Shown here in pieces: positions 55,141 through 64,000 of a DNA stretch of 64,000 bases. Numbering within the stretch: the first letter of the stretch is position 1; each line of letters starts with the position of its first letter. The notes below the pieces were generated by a model. The model saw only the letters and a list, made by a program, of their open reading frames with translations. It had not been told where the DNA came from and did not search any database. The stretch is from assembly GCA_050084985.1 (NCBI GenBank), contig JBITNC010000001.1, positions 113,584,001 to 113,648,000 on the forward strand, given 5' to 3'. The position numbers and the translations under genes are program-made. This DNA is from Nageia nagi. Lineage: Eukaryota; Pinophyta.

Positions 55141-55384
55141 AAAGGTAATAATCAAGAAGTAAACATTGCAGGTGATGTTTTGCAAGATGCTTTGATTCTA
55201 TCTTTAGATAAGATTTTTGGTTATTGGGTTACTGATTATGGTGCCTCTTTTCATGCTATTTCTCATCGACAATACTTTATAGATTATGTTCAAGGTGACT
55301 TCGGACAGGTTTTATTGGGCAACAATCACCCATGCAAGATTGTGGGAATGGGTAAGATTGTAAAAATCTGCATTTTCCATTAGG
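55141..55384 (+). pseudogene. Copia protease fragment
   Basis: The frame reads DALILSLDKIFGYWVTDYGA, SFHAISHRQYFIDYVQGDFG and VLLGNNHPCKIVGMGKIV. The active-site box is DYGAS in place of DSGAS or DTGAS. It stops at TAG 55381-55383 where the filler begins. Confidence 0.8.
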
Positions 55385-55547
55385 TTTTGCAACTAGCCAG
55401 GTACTCGCCAAGTTTAGACCAGATTACTCACCGAATTTCAATCGAAACTCATCAATTCCGGATTTTGATGTCCGATTACTCGAACAGGTCAAAAATTGTG
55501 GTTTCCCACTAGTACTTGCCAGTTTTCCACAAATTTTCAAACCAGGT
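55385..55547 (+). other. Filler DNA replacing integrase and RT
   Basis: The 160 bp between protease and RNase H do not fit copia coding sequence. They contain repeated ACTCGCCA, ACTCACCG, ACTCGAAC and ACTTGCCA words and are more GC-rich than the rest. They look like inserted or captured DNA at a deletion junction. Confidence 0.55.
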
Positions 55548-56173
55548 TTAATGTATGTTATGGTTTGTACAAGACCAGGTATTGCCCATGTAGTGGGAGT
55601 TGTGACAAAATTTATGAACAATCCAAGTAAACAACATTGGGAAGCAATGAAGTCGATTCTCACGTATTTAATAGGTACAACTACGCAAGCTTTATGTTTT
55701 GGTGATTCTAACATTGACTTGCAAGGATATGTTGATTCATACATGGCAGGTGATATTGATGGTGGAAGAAGCACAACAAGTTATATTTTCACTGTAGTTG
55801 GAACAATGGTTAGTTGGATTTCAAAGCTACAACAAGTTGTTGCTCTTTCAACCATGGAGGTAAAGAATGTTGTTGCTACAAAAGCTAGCAAGGAAATTAT
55901 ATGGTTATAGAGATTGATGAAAGAATTGGGTAAGGAGCATGAGGACAACATATGGAGTGACACTCAGAGTGTTATTCATCTAGCAAAGAAGTCAACTTTT
56001 CATTCAAAGACAAAGCACATTCAGCTTAGGTACAACTTCATATGGTCAGTATTGAAGGATGGACTATTGAATCTTGGAAAGATTTACAATAGCCAAAACC
56101 CTACAAATATGTTGACAAAAGCAATAACTAGGGAGAAATTGGGCTTTTGCTCAATTTTAATTGGTCTTAAGTA
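55548..56173 (+). pseudogene. Copia RT end and RNase H
   Basis: The frame reads MYVMVCTRPGIAHVVGVVTK, PSKQHWEAMKSILTYLIGTT, LQGYVDSYMAGDIDGGRSTT, TMVSWISKLQQVVALSTMEV, KEIIWL, then after TAG 55908-55910 SDTQSVIHLAKKSTFHSKTK and HIQLRYNFIWSVLKDG, QNPTNMLTKAIT, to TAA 56172-56174. This is the TNT1-like C-terminal RNase H; the DSD box reads DSY, losing an acidic residue. Confidence 0.88.
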
Positions 56174-56235
56174 ATGAAGATCAAGGTAAGAAGTATTCAA
56201 TCCAGGACTGGAGAAGTTTCAACAAATCAGTCTCC

Positions 56236-56245
56236 AAGTGGGAGA
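56236..56245 (+). promoter_or_regulatory. Polypurine tract of the copia element
   Basis: AAGTGGGAGA after TCTCC, the usual copia form, directly before the 3' LTR. Confidence 0.75.
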
Positions 56246-56246
56246 T

Positions 56247-56827
56247 CGTAATCGGCATGCATAGGTCCAACCAATAAAGTCAATTGGTTAGGTACTAACC
56301 AATCAGCCTTGATCAATCAACAGATCTTCACAGATCGGTCTGATGGCAACCAACCTGAAACTCAGTCAATCTGATGGTCACCGATCGCAAACCGGAGGCA
56401 CAAGTTTTCTATTTTAAGTCTTCGAACTTGGCCTTTGATATAATTAAACTTGAGAATTAATGGTTGCATGTAATGGCATTTCTAAATATTGTATATTTCT
56501 CCAATAAAGAGGTAAGAAATAGAAGTGTGAAAAATAGGAGAATTCAAGGAGTGAATTTGTAAGAGAAACTATTGTGAGATATTGAGAGAAATCTTTGTGA
56601 AATCAAAAAGGAAGGTACAATGGTGTGGCTGTAGGTCTGCTCCCTTCATGGCTTGGATTGAGATATAATACCAAGGATTGAATATTTATCTGTGAACGTA
56701 GCCCACATTAGGTGAACCACGTTATACCTTTGTTTCTCTTGTTGTGTGTGTTTTACTTGGTTTTTCTTTTGTGATATAGAATAAGTTGAATTGCTCATCT
56801 ATATTTTTATATAGTAGATCCTAATAT
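56247..56827 (+). repeat. 3' LTR of the copia element
   Basis: Starts near CGTAATCGGCATGCATAGG and ends near GTAGATCCTAATAT. It has a 30-bp insertion relative to the 5' LTR near AACCAATAAAGTCAATTGG. Confidence 0.75.
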
Positions 56828-57185
56828 TTTCATGTCAACTTTATCTGTTTTTATTTTTTAGACTGAGATAAGAGTTTGTTGACACATTTTCTTGCAAATC
56901 ATTACCTGTTTGAGAAATTTTTGTTGGATTCTGTTGTATTTTCATCAGACTAAAGAGTTTACAATAGTACATAAATAAATTGGTTTGAAACATTCTGATG
57001 CTGATTTACAAATGTGGTGCTGTGGAACGTGTAGCATCTATGGGTTACACAATCATAGATGAAACCACTGCTCAAACTAAGAAATGCTATGCATGAGAGA
57101 AAAACATTGTCCTTCTCTTCCAACCGATAAGTTGGTTTCAGCATGACATTAACAAAAGACAATGATCAGATCATCCAAGAGAATC
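56828..57185. other. No recognised feature
   Basis: Flanking DNA of about 360 bp between two copia elements; no repeat or coding signal seen. Confidence 0.4.
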
Positions 57186-57475
57186 TGTTAAACATAGGTA
57201 TGAGGTATCTAGTGCCAAACTCCAAACATAGGTACGTACATGCAGCTGTGTATTATGACTGTTCTGATTTCTCAATTACTTAAGGAGAGAAACTCTCCCT
57301 ATATAAACTTACAAAAAGCACATTAACATGTAAGGAGAGAAAGTCTCCTTGATTACAATAAACAGAAACTATCTAAATCATAATGTTTCTATTTTGAAAA
57401 TAGCAACCAATAAACTATAGTCATAATGACTTTATTAATGCCTAAAATCTAGTAGCTAATCTAAAACCCTCCCTT
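57186..57475 (-). repeat. 3' LTR and polypurine tract of the minus-strand copia element
   Basis: On the minus strand AAGGGAGGG (57475-57467) precedes an AT-rich stretch that runs to TTTAACA (57186). A TATA-like TTATATAGGGAGAG lies at about 57306-57293. The LTR would be about 280 bp. There is no second LTR copy in the window for comparison. Confidence 0.5.
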
Positions 57476-59745
57476 AATGGTCAATCTATTAACTACACCA
57501 AGTTTATCCAAGAATTTTGCATGTTTGTCAGGATCCAAAGACTTTGTAAAGATATTTGTAGTTTGATCCTCTATTGGACGATATTGAAGCTTAATAGTTC
57601 AATCCTTTACAAGTCGTTTGATGAAATGACAATGTATTTCAATGTGTTTGGTCTGCTCATGGAAGACCAGATTCTTGATTAGTTTGACTACCCCTCGATT
57701 GTCATAGAACAAGGGTGTAGACTCAATCTGATGCATCTTCATGTTTGAAAGCATTCTCCTAAACCAAACTGCCTCACATGTCCTTTCACTGCTCCTCGAT
57801 ACTTTGCTTCAGTTGATGAAAGGGAAACTGCATGTTGCTTCTTGCTGGTCCATGTGACCACACCTGTACCAAAGCTGAAAACATAACCAAAAGTGGACTT
57901 TTTGTCATCTATAGAACTTTCCCAATCTGCATTTGTATATCCACACAACTTGGGATCTTTGCTTCTATTGTACAGAATGCCAAAATCAAGTGTTCTCTTC
58001 AAATATCTCAACACTTGCTTTCCTGTAGTCCAATGTTCTGTTTTAGGTGCTACCATAAATCTTGAAATAAAGCTCACAATATAACTCAACTCAGGTCTAG
58101 TGGCTGTAAGGTATATCAAGTTTCCCGGTAGTTTCCTATATATTGACTCATTGGCTGCCTTAGAACCAATTTTGACTGAAAGTTTAGCCCTTTCTCCATA
58201 GGTGTAGAAGAGATTTTGCAGCCTGTCATTTTGAACCTATCAAGCAAACTTCTAGCATATTTTGTTTGTGGGACAAAAATACTATTGTCTATTTGCCAAA
58301 CTTATACACTTAGGCAGTAATGTAGGAGGCCAAGATCAAACATGTCAAGAGCTTTACTCAAATTACATTTAATTTGTTCTATTGCATATGCCTTACTATT
58401 TGTAATGATGATATCATATACATATATAACAAGAAGAATGATCTCAAATATTTATCAATTTTAATGTACCATTCTTTGGGTATTTGTTTCAATCCATACA
58501 GGGCTTTCTTCTGTTTGCAAACAAAGTGCTCCTTTCTTGGAACCTAAAAAACATGTGGTTGGCATATGTAAACTTCTTCCCCAAATCTCCATTGAAGAAA
58601 CCACTCTTCACGTTCATTTCATGGACCTTCCAGCCATTCTGAGTTGCCATGGCTAGGACTAATCTGATGGTACTCATCTTTGTTGTAGGAGCAAAAGTCT
58701 CCTCATAGTCAATGCCTTCTTACTGAGAGAACCCTTTTTCGACCAGATGTGCTTTATACTTGTCAAACATGCCATCTACTTAGTACTTGACCTTGTACAC
58801 CCATTTACAACCAATGGGTTTCTTACCTGCTGGTGAGATGTGAGATCCCAGGTTTGGTTTTTCATCAAACTCTCATGTTCAATTGACATGGCCTTCTCCC
58901 ATTTAGGTTTCCCTCTTGCCTCTTCAAAGTTCAAACTCTTATGACTTATAAACCTTGTGAAAATTGGCCATTAGAGCAGAGTTAATCGTACAAGTTTGCT
59001 TGCTCTTCTTCCTTGATGACCTTCCCTCAATCATTTCATCCAATTGAACAAGTCCAATGGTGCAAAGCCACCACTTTGGTCTTTTCTCTGGATGTGTCAT
59101 CCGAATGTTGATTCAGGCTATCTAGATCAAGTGTGGAGCAACCTAGAAACTCCTCATACTCGGAATCTTCCCCCTTGCACGTGGATTCACCTGAAGCTTG
59201 ATTCCAGAATCTTCTTCTGCCAGTTTTGGCTTGATAGAAGTCTTGAAAGGACCAGCCTCTTCATCAACTACCACATCTCTGTTGAAGCTCAATTTGTTAG
59301 TTGCAACATCAACCACCCTTTAATCTTTATGGTTGTCATTGTATACAGTGAGCATCAATTTCTTTCTCTTAAAAGTCTAACTTGGTTCTTTACTCCTTTG
59401 AAATCCAAAACATATGTAGTGGAACCAAAAACTTTAAGATGATTGACATTTGGTTTCCTTCCAAACCATAATTCTTCAAGGGTCTTCAATTGCATCGCTA
59501 TTGTTGAAGATCTATTCGGCAGATATATTGTTGTAAATATTGCTTCAGCCCAAACTTTTTTTGGAACAACCCTATTTATCATCATGAAACGGGCCATCTA
59601 TATAATAGTGTGATTCCATCTTGCAAACACTCCATTCTGTTATGGAGTATAGGGTGTAATAAACTGTTTTTTGATACTATGTTCAACACAAAAGTTGTGG
59701 ACAAAAGAATTCTCCACCATTGTTAGATCTAAAAGTAGAAATAGA
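57476..59745 (-). pseudogene. Copia pol remnant, 5' truncated, minus strand
   Basis: Reading leftwards: RSNNGGEF, TPYTP and NGVFARWNHTI, RVVPKKVWAEAIFTTIYLPN, LEELWFGRKPNVNHLKVFGS (integrase end); then RKPNWEK-like and NPLVVNGCTRS pieces, VLAMATQNGWKVHEMNVKSG, FFNGDLGKKF (RT), YVYD at the catalytic box in place of YVDD (near 58430), LTATRPELSYIVSFISRFM, TEHWTTGKQVLRYLKRTLDF, YTNADWESSIDDKKSTFGYV and TSKKQHAVSLSSTEAKYRGA (RNase H), finishing near 57480. Gag and protease are missing; the right end at about 59745 meets a T-rich tract. Many stops. Confidence 0.85.
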
Positions 59746-60140
59746 ACAACCTCATTTTTTTCTTTTTTTAATTAATAAGGGTATATGTACTAATCAAAAA
59801 AGCTAGGAGTTTTGAAAGGATCTCTAGAACCTTTACAGCAAAAGTGCAACTTTGAGTGCAAAAATTCGTTAAAATTTTTTTATTTATATATATATATATA
59901 TACCCTCACAGAAGAAAAATTGAAAGACTGTTTGCAGATCAAGATTCCTAATTGCTTGCAGATGCAGAACAGATTCACACTCAAACAGACCTCCTCACAC
60001 TGAGAGAGGGGACATGCAGTGCACGGAGACAGATTTTTAGAACCTCCCCACAGCGTTCCCAAGTCCTCATCTCCATGGGAATGTGTCCCCAAGGATTACA
60101 AGGGATGGGGATGCATCCCTATGGAACACAGGTAAATTCC
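59746..60140. other. T-rich tract, (AT)n and GGGGATG-type words
   Basis: The run TTTTTTTCTTTTTTT at 59754-59769 lies at the truncation of the copia remnant and may be the poly(A) end of a minus-strand retroposon. (AT)n is at 59884-59902. GGGAATGTGTCCCC and GGGGATGCATCCC are near-palindromes at 60078 and 60106. No gene. Confidence 0.4.
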
Positions 60141-62163
60141 AAATTGGATTTTCGGAAGAAAGGTACACCCTCTAAATTAAAAATGCACAATAACATATTT
60201 CTTTTTATATACTATCATTTTCGTCCTTTTTACAACATAGTTGTGTACATGTTCTGAAGGGTGGAAAGACATGAGTGGACATGTACATGAGCAGAAGTGT
60301 ATCTGTGTGACGAAGAGAAAGAAGAAAGGATAGACAAACCTAGAGAGAAGAAAGGAATGACAAACCTCAGACATGCATTTATGAAGCGGTTTCCTTTCGA
60401 TGCTGCATCCAGTGCTATGACATCATCATACAGCCAAGGAACATAGGTTAGTCATTTCATGTGAATCTTCATGTAGCCCCCATAAAATGCATCAAAAGAA
60501 AATTCATAACAAAAATTTTAGACTTATAAATAATAAGACAAAACGATCTTGCTTACATAAATTTGAGCAATGAAAAACAGATCTGATGCACAAAAAGCAG
60601 AGCTGAGTATCAAAGTGGTTATGTGAGAAAGTTGCCTGCATTGGAATCCTTGTGAAAAGAAAAAAGGCGTCACTAAAGGCTGCTTCAAACATGCTCTACA
60701 AATAATCATACAACTCTGACTATGACCAAATTGAAGGCTCAGCAGGAATGCTATGACAAATTAGGAGTGACCAGCAAGTTTAATATCAGGGCCGTTATGA
60801 GCATACACATTTGAAAGACTCAAAGAGCACTTTTAACTTTTCTTCTTGAACTAATCTGCCTGTGGCATTCAACCACAACCAGTGTTAGCTTTAAGCCCGC
60901 ACACGTGCATATCCTTTATCTTGGAGGAACAATCATGCCCTATTGATATGTTATCAATTTTAAAATCCAAAATCTGTGGAACAGTATCACACATACTTGG
61001 AAACATCTGCAAAAGTGCCTTGAGTGTACTTTGCAATTTCTTATAAACTGGGACATTGGTCAATCACTCACTACAGAATTCCCTTTGGGGAAGTTCTTTT
61101 GTCTTGTCTTCATGGTTTCAAGAACAGTAAGCCAAAAGTGACCTTGACCAATCTCTTGATTTAGAGGCAACCTGCTGCTGAAGATTGCTAAATGTGATTT
61201 CAACCAATAATTTGGTTTACAGTTTGTATTATATTGTCTGCATCATTTTGCTCATTCTTGTTGTATTTCTTTTTCATCATTTGCACTGTTATGAACTTAT
61301 GAATAATTATTAATTTCTCAGGAATCTAATACGCTTAAATGTTGTTTATGCTGGACATTTGAAAATAATCAGTTTATTCCAATTATGGCAAGCTTGTAAA
61401 TTCCTATACCTCCAACAAGAAATCAATGACATAAATCCAAGTCAAAAAGCAAGTTTCACCTCTTATAATCTCTCAAAAACTGAACAATATTTGTTGTTTC
61501 AAATCACACTATTTTTTGGTACCCACATTAATATGATAATCACTATTTTATAATCAACGAGTTACAGTTCAATCCATTCAGCTAACACATTGGACCTCAC
61601 TAATAACACTGTATGTTGAGTCGCCCTGCAAACATCTCCTGAAGCACTGGTTGGTTTTACGGTTTACCCACTTCCTCCAGCTAGATTGGCTTCAAATTGG
61701 CCCAACTGTTTAGCCTTCAAGTTGCTGTGGGTTCTAGAGAGTTAAAGGAGACTGAAATCAGTTTTCTGCAAAAAATTCATTTTCTTTGCTTGTTTTTACC
61801 CTGCTACTAGCCAAGATAATTTTACTGACCTTCAGCACTAAGGCAACTATGGTTGTAGGTTCTCCAGGCTTGCTGCCGGATAAGATCATACAAACAACTA
61901 TAACTGGATATATTTTTCTAACTGTTTTCATATTTCACAGTTCAAGTGTGATATCAATCAAGATGTCAACTTGTTCTCCTAGAACTGTACATAGTGAGCA
62001 AAATACTTGTCCCAGATACATATTGAAAATGGTTTGTTGCATGGCAGGAAGCATAAACTTAAGTTCAGTTTTTATGAAAAACAGAGGATTACAGATCAGA
62101 AAAGCCACTGTATATTATAGAAAAATCAGAAATCTTGGAAAAAGATATGCAATGCACTCTATT
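60141..62163. other. No recognised gene; exon-like stretches only
   Basis: The DNA here is less AT-biased than most of the window and shows no obvious repeats. On the minus strand a short open piece at about 60450-60366 (LYDDVIALDAASKGNRFINA, then CLR before GTTTGTC) looks exon-like, and another open segment is at 61063-60869 (MFPSMCDTVPQILDF). Neither is recognised, and no splice partner was found. It may contain single-copy or gene-flanking DNA. Confidence 0.3.
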
Positions 62164-62406
62164 AACAATGAATGATTCATATGTAAGACGCTCAGTCTGG
62201 GCATGTTAACCCGGGCTCAAATTTCAGGGCTTTGTCAAACTGAACACTTATTCGCACTCCTGGTGCTTTCAGCAGCGTAAAAGGTTTACGCGATGTGGCT
62301 TTGTGGTTAAAGGGGTGGACAGCGAGGTTCAAACTCAGAACGAGCCAATTATAATGTGGCAGTCTACCAATTTCTTCAATGTATTTAAAAAAAAAACAAT
62401 GAATGA
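62164..62406 (+). mobile_element. Dimeric tRNA-derived SINE with target duplication
   Basis: A 219-bp insert (62176-62394) ends in a short A run (TTTAAAAAAAA) and is flanked by perfect 12-bp copies of AACAATGAATGA (62164-62175 and 62395-62406). The first half has GCTCAGTCTGGG and GGGCTCAAATTTC (A- and B-box like, as in a tRNA); the second half has TGGCTTTGTGGTTAAAG and GAGGTTCAAACTC, a second such pair at about 62297-62337. The structure is that of a Pol III-derived retroposon mobilised by a LINE. Confidence 0.7.
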
Positions 62407-62711
62407 CTTATATACGCCACCCAACAAATGTAAATACTCAAAGATAGTGCTTACCAGACTCTTGCAATTGGCCTGCAACATCGTTGTAGCATTGCATGTG
62501 CTCTACAGAACTACCTGTAACCTGCAAAAGTCCTCTAGCCATTAATATAGTGTATGGTAAGAAATAACAGGATTGCCATGACAGTCTTATGTTTTTCCAG
62601 TTCTATCCTACATGCTTAGTAGCATTTCATCAAATGGTTTGACATTATACACAAGCAACGAGACCCTACATACATCTGTTACAATTTAGTCTAATCCATC
62701 TTGTGGCACTG
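62407..62711. other. No recognised feature
   Basis: About 300 bp of ordinary-looking sequence between the SINE and the next LTR. Confidence 0.4.
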
Positions 62712-64000
62712 TGTAATGTCCCACATCCTTTTTTGCAATGTAAATAAATAAATTTTAATGCTTTTAGTATTATGAGTCATCTTTAGCAGTTAATGGTATT
62801 TTGGGAAGATAATTTTATGATAGCAAAGCCACCTTGACAGTCAAAGTAAGTGTTAGAGGTGTTCCAAATCGCAAGTTGGTGTCTTAGCTACCTTTAGTGG
62901 AAAAGTCAGCCTAGTGGGCAGTTACAAATTAGCTATAAAGCATGCTGGGCAGTTACAAATTAGCTATAATCCATGTTGGGCAGTTACAAATCAGAAATAA
63001 TGCCTTTTGGGCAGTTACAAGTCAGAAATAGGGGTTTTTGTGTTAAATATTTTTAATCTATTATTAGCACTCTAAGTTGATCTCAGCCATTAGATCTTGC
63101 AGAGATCAATGGCCAGGATTAGCTATCTTTTGGGAAGCCTAAGCATAAAATAGAGGGGGTTTTCAACGAGCAGGGTTGGCTGATTTGTGGGAAGACAGTT
63201 TGGAGAGTTTGTTTGCTCTTGACCTTAGCACTCAGCTGAGGAATTATAGAGGGATTCCCATCAGAGCTACTCTGATGGAGGCTTGAGGGGAGGATCCTGA
63301 AGCTCATGCCCAGATTAGAGTTTTGCATGTCTAGTATTTTCATGTGTAACATCAGATTTGAAGGGGAGATTGGTTCATTGGAGCTATTGAGAGCTTACTT
63401 GACTTTCTGATAGCTTAACAATAGATCCATGAGGAGAATGGTTTATTGTGATCACAATTATTATCTTTGCTGAGTTAGACAGAGAAGCTGCTATTCCATG
63501 AGTGGGACATCATATCAAAGCACCTATCATTTGTTTGAGGTTGATCTCTACCCAGCTTGGAATGTGGACCAGATTTGTGTATTTTTGCAGGGATGTTGGG
63601 CAAGAACCATTCCCTAGTGGCACGTTGGTCTTGCTGAATGCTCAGAACTGCATCTTAGACAGTTTAATGACCTGGTTCAGAGGTTTTGCATGATAACCTG
63701 AGGATGAATCTGCTGTATTGTCTATAGTGTCACAGAGTTGGGCTTTGTTGGTATCCTCCCATTATTCTGAACTATGAGCAACCCCTATTCTTGCACAAAC
63801 CAGCAAGATATTGATCAGTACTCTGCTTAATACTGGTATGTGGGTATATTAAAGGAATTAGAGGTTGTTTGTCCTGCATTATATGGTGTTTTCAGTAATT
63901 ACAAAGACAGAACTTGACATCTGTTCCATCCTTGTTTGTGAGAGCTGTCCAAAGTTTCTGGTTTATTATTATCTACTGAAGCTGTCATACTGTGCTTATT
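62712..64000 (+). repeat. LTR of another retroelement, running off the window
   Basis: It begins TGTAATGTCCCACATCC (62712), has four 31-bp tandem units, and a TATA-like CATAAAATAGAGGG at about 63143. The terminal sequence and leader-like transcript region resemble a Ty3/gypsy LTR, but no second LTR, PBS or coding region is in the window. The right end was not found. Confidence 0.4.
62916..63039 (+). repeat. 31-bp tandem repeat, four units
   Basis: GGGCAGTTACAAATTAGCTA or a variant starts at 62916, 62947, 62978 and 63009, exactly 31 bp apart. The first two units are nearly identical, the last two share CAGAAATA. Confidence 0.9.

Larger units (their letters stand above)
53739..56827 (+). mobile_element. 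Copia retrotransposon with both LTRs, RT and integrase deleted
   Basis: LTRs at 53739-54289 and 56247-56827 are about 550-580 bp and clearly alike (ATGCATAGGTCCAA, CAAGTTTTCTATTTTAAGTC, GAGAGAAATCTTTGT, CCACGTTATA...TTTGTTTCTCTTGTTGT). Between them are a PBS, gag, a protease, a 160-bp unrelated filler and the C-terminal RNase H, then a GTGGGAGA polypurine tract. Integrase and almost all of RT are missing. The structure is that of an internally deleted element, which would need another copy's enzymes to move. LTRs differ at many positions by eye, so the insertion is not young. Confidence 0.85.

Noticed and set aside
59044-59442. 132-codon + strand ORF
   Set aside because: It is the antisense of the minus-strand copia pol remnant.
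60070-60125. GGGGATGCATCCC near-palindromes as a regulatory site
   Set aside because: Only two diverged copies and no gene nearby to connect them to.

Overview
This window looks like an intergenic stretch of a large, repeat-rich seed-plant nuclear genome, most likely a gymnosperm (conifer or relative). The reasons are AT-rich DNA, no intact gene in 64 kb, layers of old nested retrotransposons and DNA transposons, plant-only families (Tat-lineage Ty3/gypsy with two RNase H domains, plant mobile domain, TNP2-type CACTA, PIF1-type Helitron), fragments of plant PPR genes, and many nonsense codons of the C-to-T type expected from long-term cytosine methylation. I see no bacterial-style operon, CRISPR array, rRNA gene or tRNA gene. 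The host assignment is an inference.

Layout. 1-~13310: the 3' two thirds of a Tat-lineage Ty3/gypsy element on the + strand: end of protease, RT, RNase H, archaeal-type RNase H and integrase; then a second sense ORF (4971-6191) carrying two diverged copies of a domain I cannot name; then an antisense plant-mobile-domain gene of two probable exons (10704-8188); then tandem-repeat spacer, polypurine tract and 3' LTR with a TATA box. ~13311-24545: a minus-strand LTR element: degraded internal region, an initiator-Met-tRNA-type PBS, and a very long LTR (about 3.8 kb) split by a 3.88-kb Helitron-like insertion (19239-23120). 24546-36368: degenerate TTAGGG-like DNA, acidic-repeat and SET-domain fragments, and a decayed CACTA TNP2 transposase, interrupted by a second copy of the long LTR (31371-36292, with a 5-bp target duplication) that holds a PPR pseudogene. 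36527-45475: a copia-type LTR inside a Ty3/gypsy integrase remnant, an unclassified LTR element, a 5'-truncated L1 LINE and a gag-like ORF.

45476-64000: minisatellites; a minus-strand LINE; a 760-bp TIR element that carries a PPR fragment; an internally deleted but LTR-complete copia element (53739-56827); a minus-strand copia remnant (57186-59745); a probable dimeric tRNA-derived SINE with a perfect 12-bp target duplication (62176-62394); and the start of another LTR with a 31-bp tandem repeat (from 62712).

Nothing here is likely to make a functional protein today. The most informative items are the duplicated-domain ORF plus antisense gene inside the Tat element, the Helitron insertion whose empty site can be rebuilt from its flanks, the TIR element with a captured PPR fragment, the dimeric SINE, and the SET/acidic-repeat fragments beside the CACTA transposase.
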